Origin: Nitriliruptoraceae bacterium
GTDB taxonomy: Bacteria; Actinomycetota; Nitriliruptoria; Nitriliruptorales; Nitriliruptoraceae
Assembly (NCBI GenBank): GCA_007118045.1
Contig: SKTG01000009.1
Location: 1 to 6,348, forward strand
DNA: 6,348 nucleotides
Direction of reading: 5' to 3'
The notes below the pieces were generated by a model that did not search any database, was not told the DNA's origin, and was given only the letters and a program-made list of their open reading frames with translations. Position numbers and translations under genes: made by a program. Shown piece by piece: positions 6,146 to 6,348 of the stretch. The number at the start of each line of letters is the position of its first letter. Position 1 is the stretch's first letter.

Positions 6146-6159
6146 GACCTCGCGAGGTC
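6146..6159. promoter_or_regulatory. 14-bp perfect palindrome
   Basis: GACCTCGCGAGGTC is its own reverse complement. It ends five bases before a GTG (6165) that could start the small helix-turn-helix frame, and it contains that frame's GAGGT Shine-Dalgarno-like sequence. It could be an operator or a hairpin masking the ribosome site. In GC-rich DNA such palindromes also arise by chance. Confidence 0.3.
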
Positions 6160-6164
6160 TGGCC

Positions 6165-6311
6165 GTGCTCGACGTGCTGGCAGCCAGCGGTCACGCGGAC
6201 TTCGACACGATCGCTGCACGGACCGATCTAAGTGAGGACGAGGTCGCCGAGACCCTGGAGGCCCTACTCGACGGAAGTAGGTCGATGGCACGACGAGCGG
6301 GTACCGGATGA
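6165..6311 (+). CDS. Short winged-helix-like frame, possibly truncated or frameshifted
   Basis: Reading from GTG 6165, with GAGGT six bases upstream, gives 48 aa: VLDVLAASGHADFDTIAART, then DLSEDEVAETLEALLDG, then an unstructured GSRSMARR-type end. The first two blocks look like the helix-turn-helix of a winged-helix regulator (IclR/MarR/Fur-like scale), with recognition helix EDEVAETLEALL. The wing is missing. The frame can be extended upstream to ATG 6105 (68 aa), but the extra residues have no family character or ribosome site. After codon 35 the +1 frame stays open to the window end and reads VGRWHDERVPDDGED, which resembles a continuation of such a domain. An indel or sequencing error is therefore possible. 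A second start, ATG 6308, overlaps the stop (ATGA) and runs off the right edge. It is divergent from the regulator gene. Real function is unknown. Confidence 0.3.
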   Translation: MLDVLAASGHADFDTIAARTDLSEDEVAETLEALLDGSRSMARRAGTG

Positions 6312-6348
6312 CGGAGAAGACCCGAAGGGCGCACGCTGCACGTGCCAG

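Noticed and set aside
4477..6231. A 584-codon plus-strand open frame opposite the LuxR-type gene
   Set aside because: Antisense shadow; composition is Arg/Pro/Gln/His-rich and the opposite strand encodes a complete regulator.

Overview
This is a GC-rich window (roughly 70% GC by eye) whose recognisable genes all lie on the minus strand. GC-biased third codon positions, GTG and TTG starts, 4-bp ATGA/GTGA overlaps and a TPR-LuxR regulator of a type common in Actinomycetota suggest a high-GC actinobacterium. The sequence alone does not fix the genus, and no rRNA, tRNA, CRISPR array or transposase was seen.

Layout, in the direction of transcription (right to left). At the far right (about 5902-6348) is a mostly non-coding stretch with two tandem 30-bp repeats, a perfect 14-bp palindrome, and a short plus-strand frame that looks like part of a winged-helix DNA-binding domain, possibly broken or cut by the window edge. 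Next is a 542-aa TPR/LuxR-type transcriptional regulator (4273-5901). After a 134-bp gap holding a 20-bp dyad comes a SnoaL-like ester cyclase/NTF2-fold protein (3713-4138). A gap of about 420 bp follows (3295-3712), with several dyad symmetries and a promoter-like sequence. The left half is the start of a contractile-tail operon: tail sheath (1369-3294), tail tube (804-1304), tail assembly chaperone-like protein (250-807), and the start of a further coupled frame running off the left edge (1-253).

The tail genes follow the order sheath, tube, chaperone that is typical of contractile phage tails. They could belong to a prophage, a phage tail-like bacteriocin or a related injection particle; the window is too short to decide. 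The chaperone between tube and the (unseen) tape-measure region points to a myophage/R-type tail plan more than to the gp19-tube type of extracellular contractile injection system. The most distinctive protein feature is a strongly acidic, internally duplicated beta-rich insertion in the middle of the sheath, likely an outward-facing decoration domain.

The LuxR-type regulator and ester cyclase are not known parts of tail clusters. They may be chromosomal neighbours, or the regulator may act on nearby genes. A shared TTGGTC/GACCAA core in both gaps flanking the regulator gene hints at local regulation, but this is inference.
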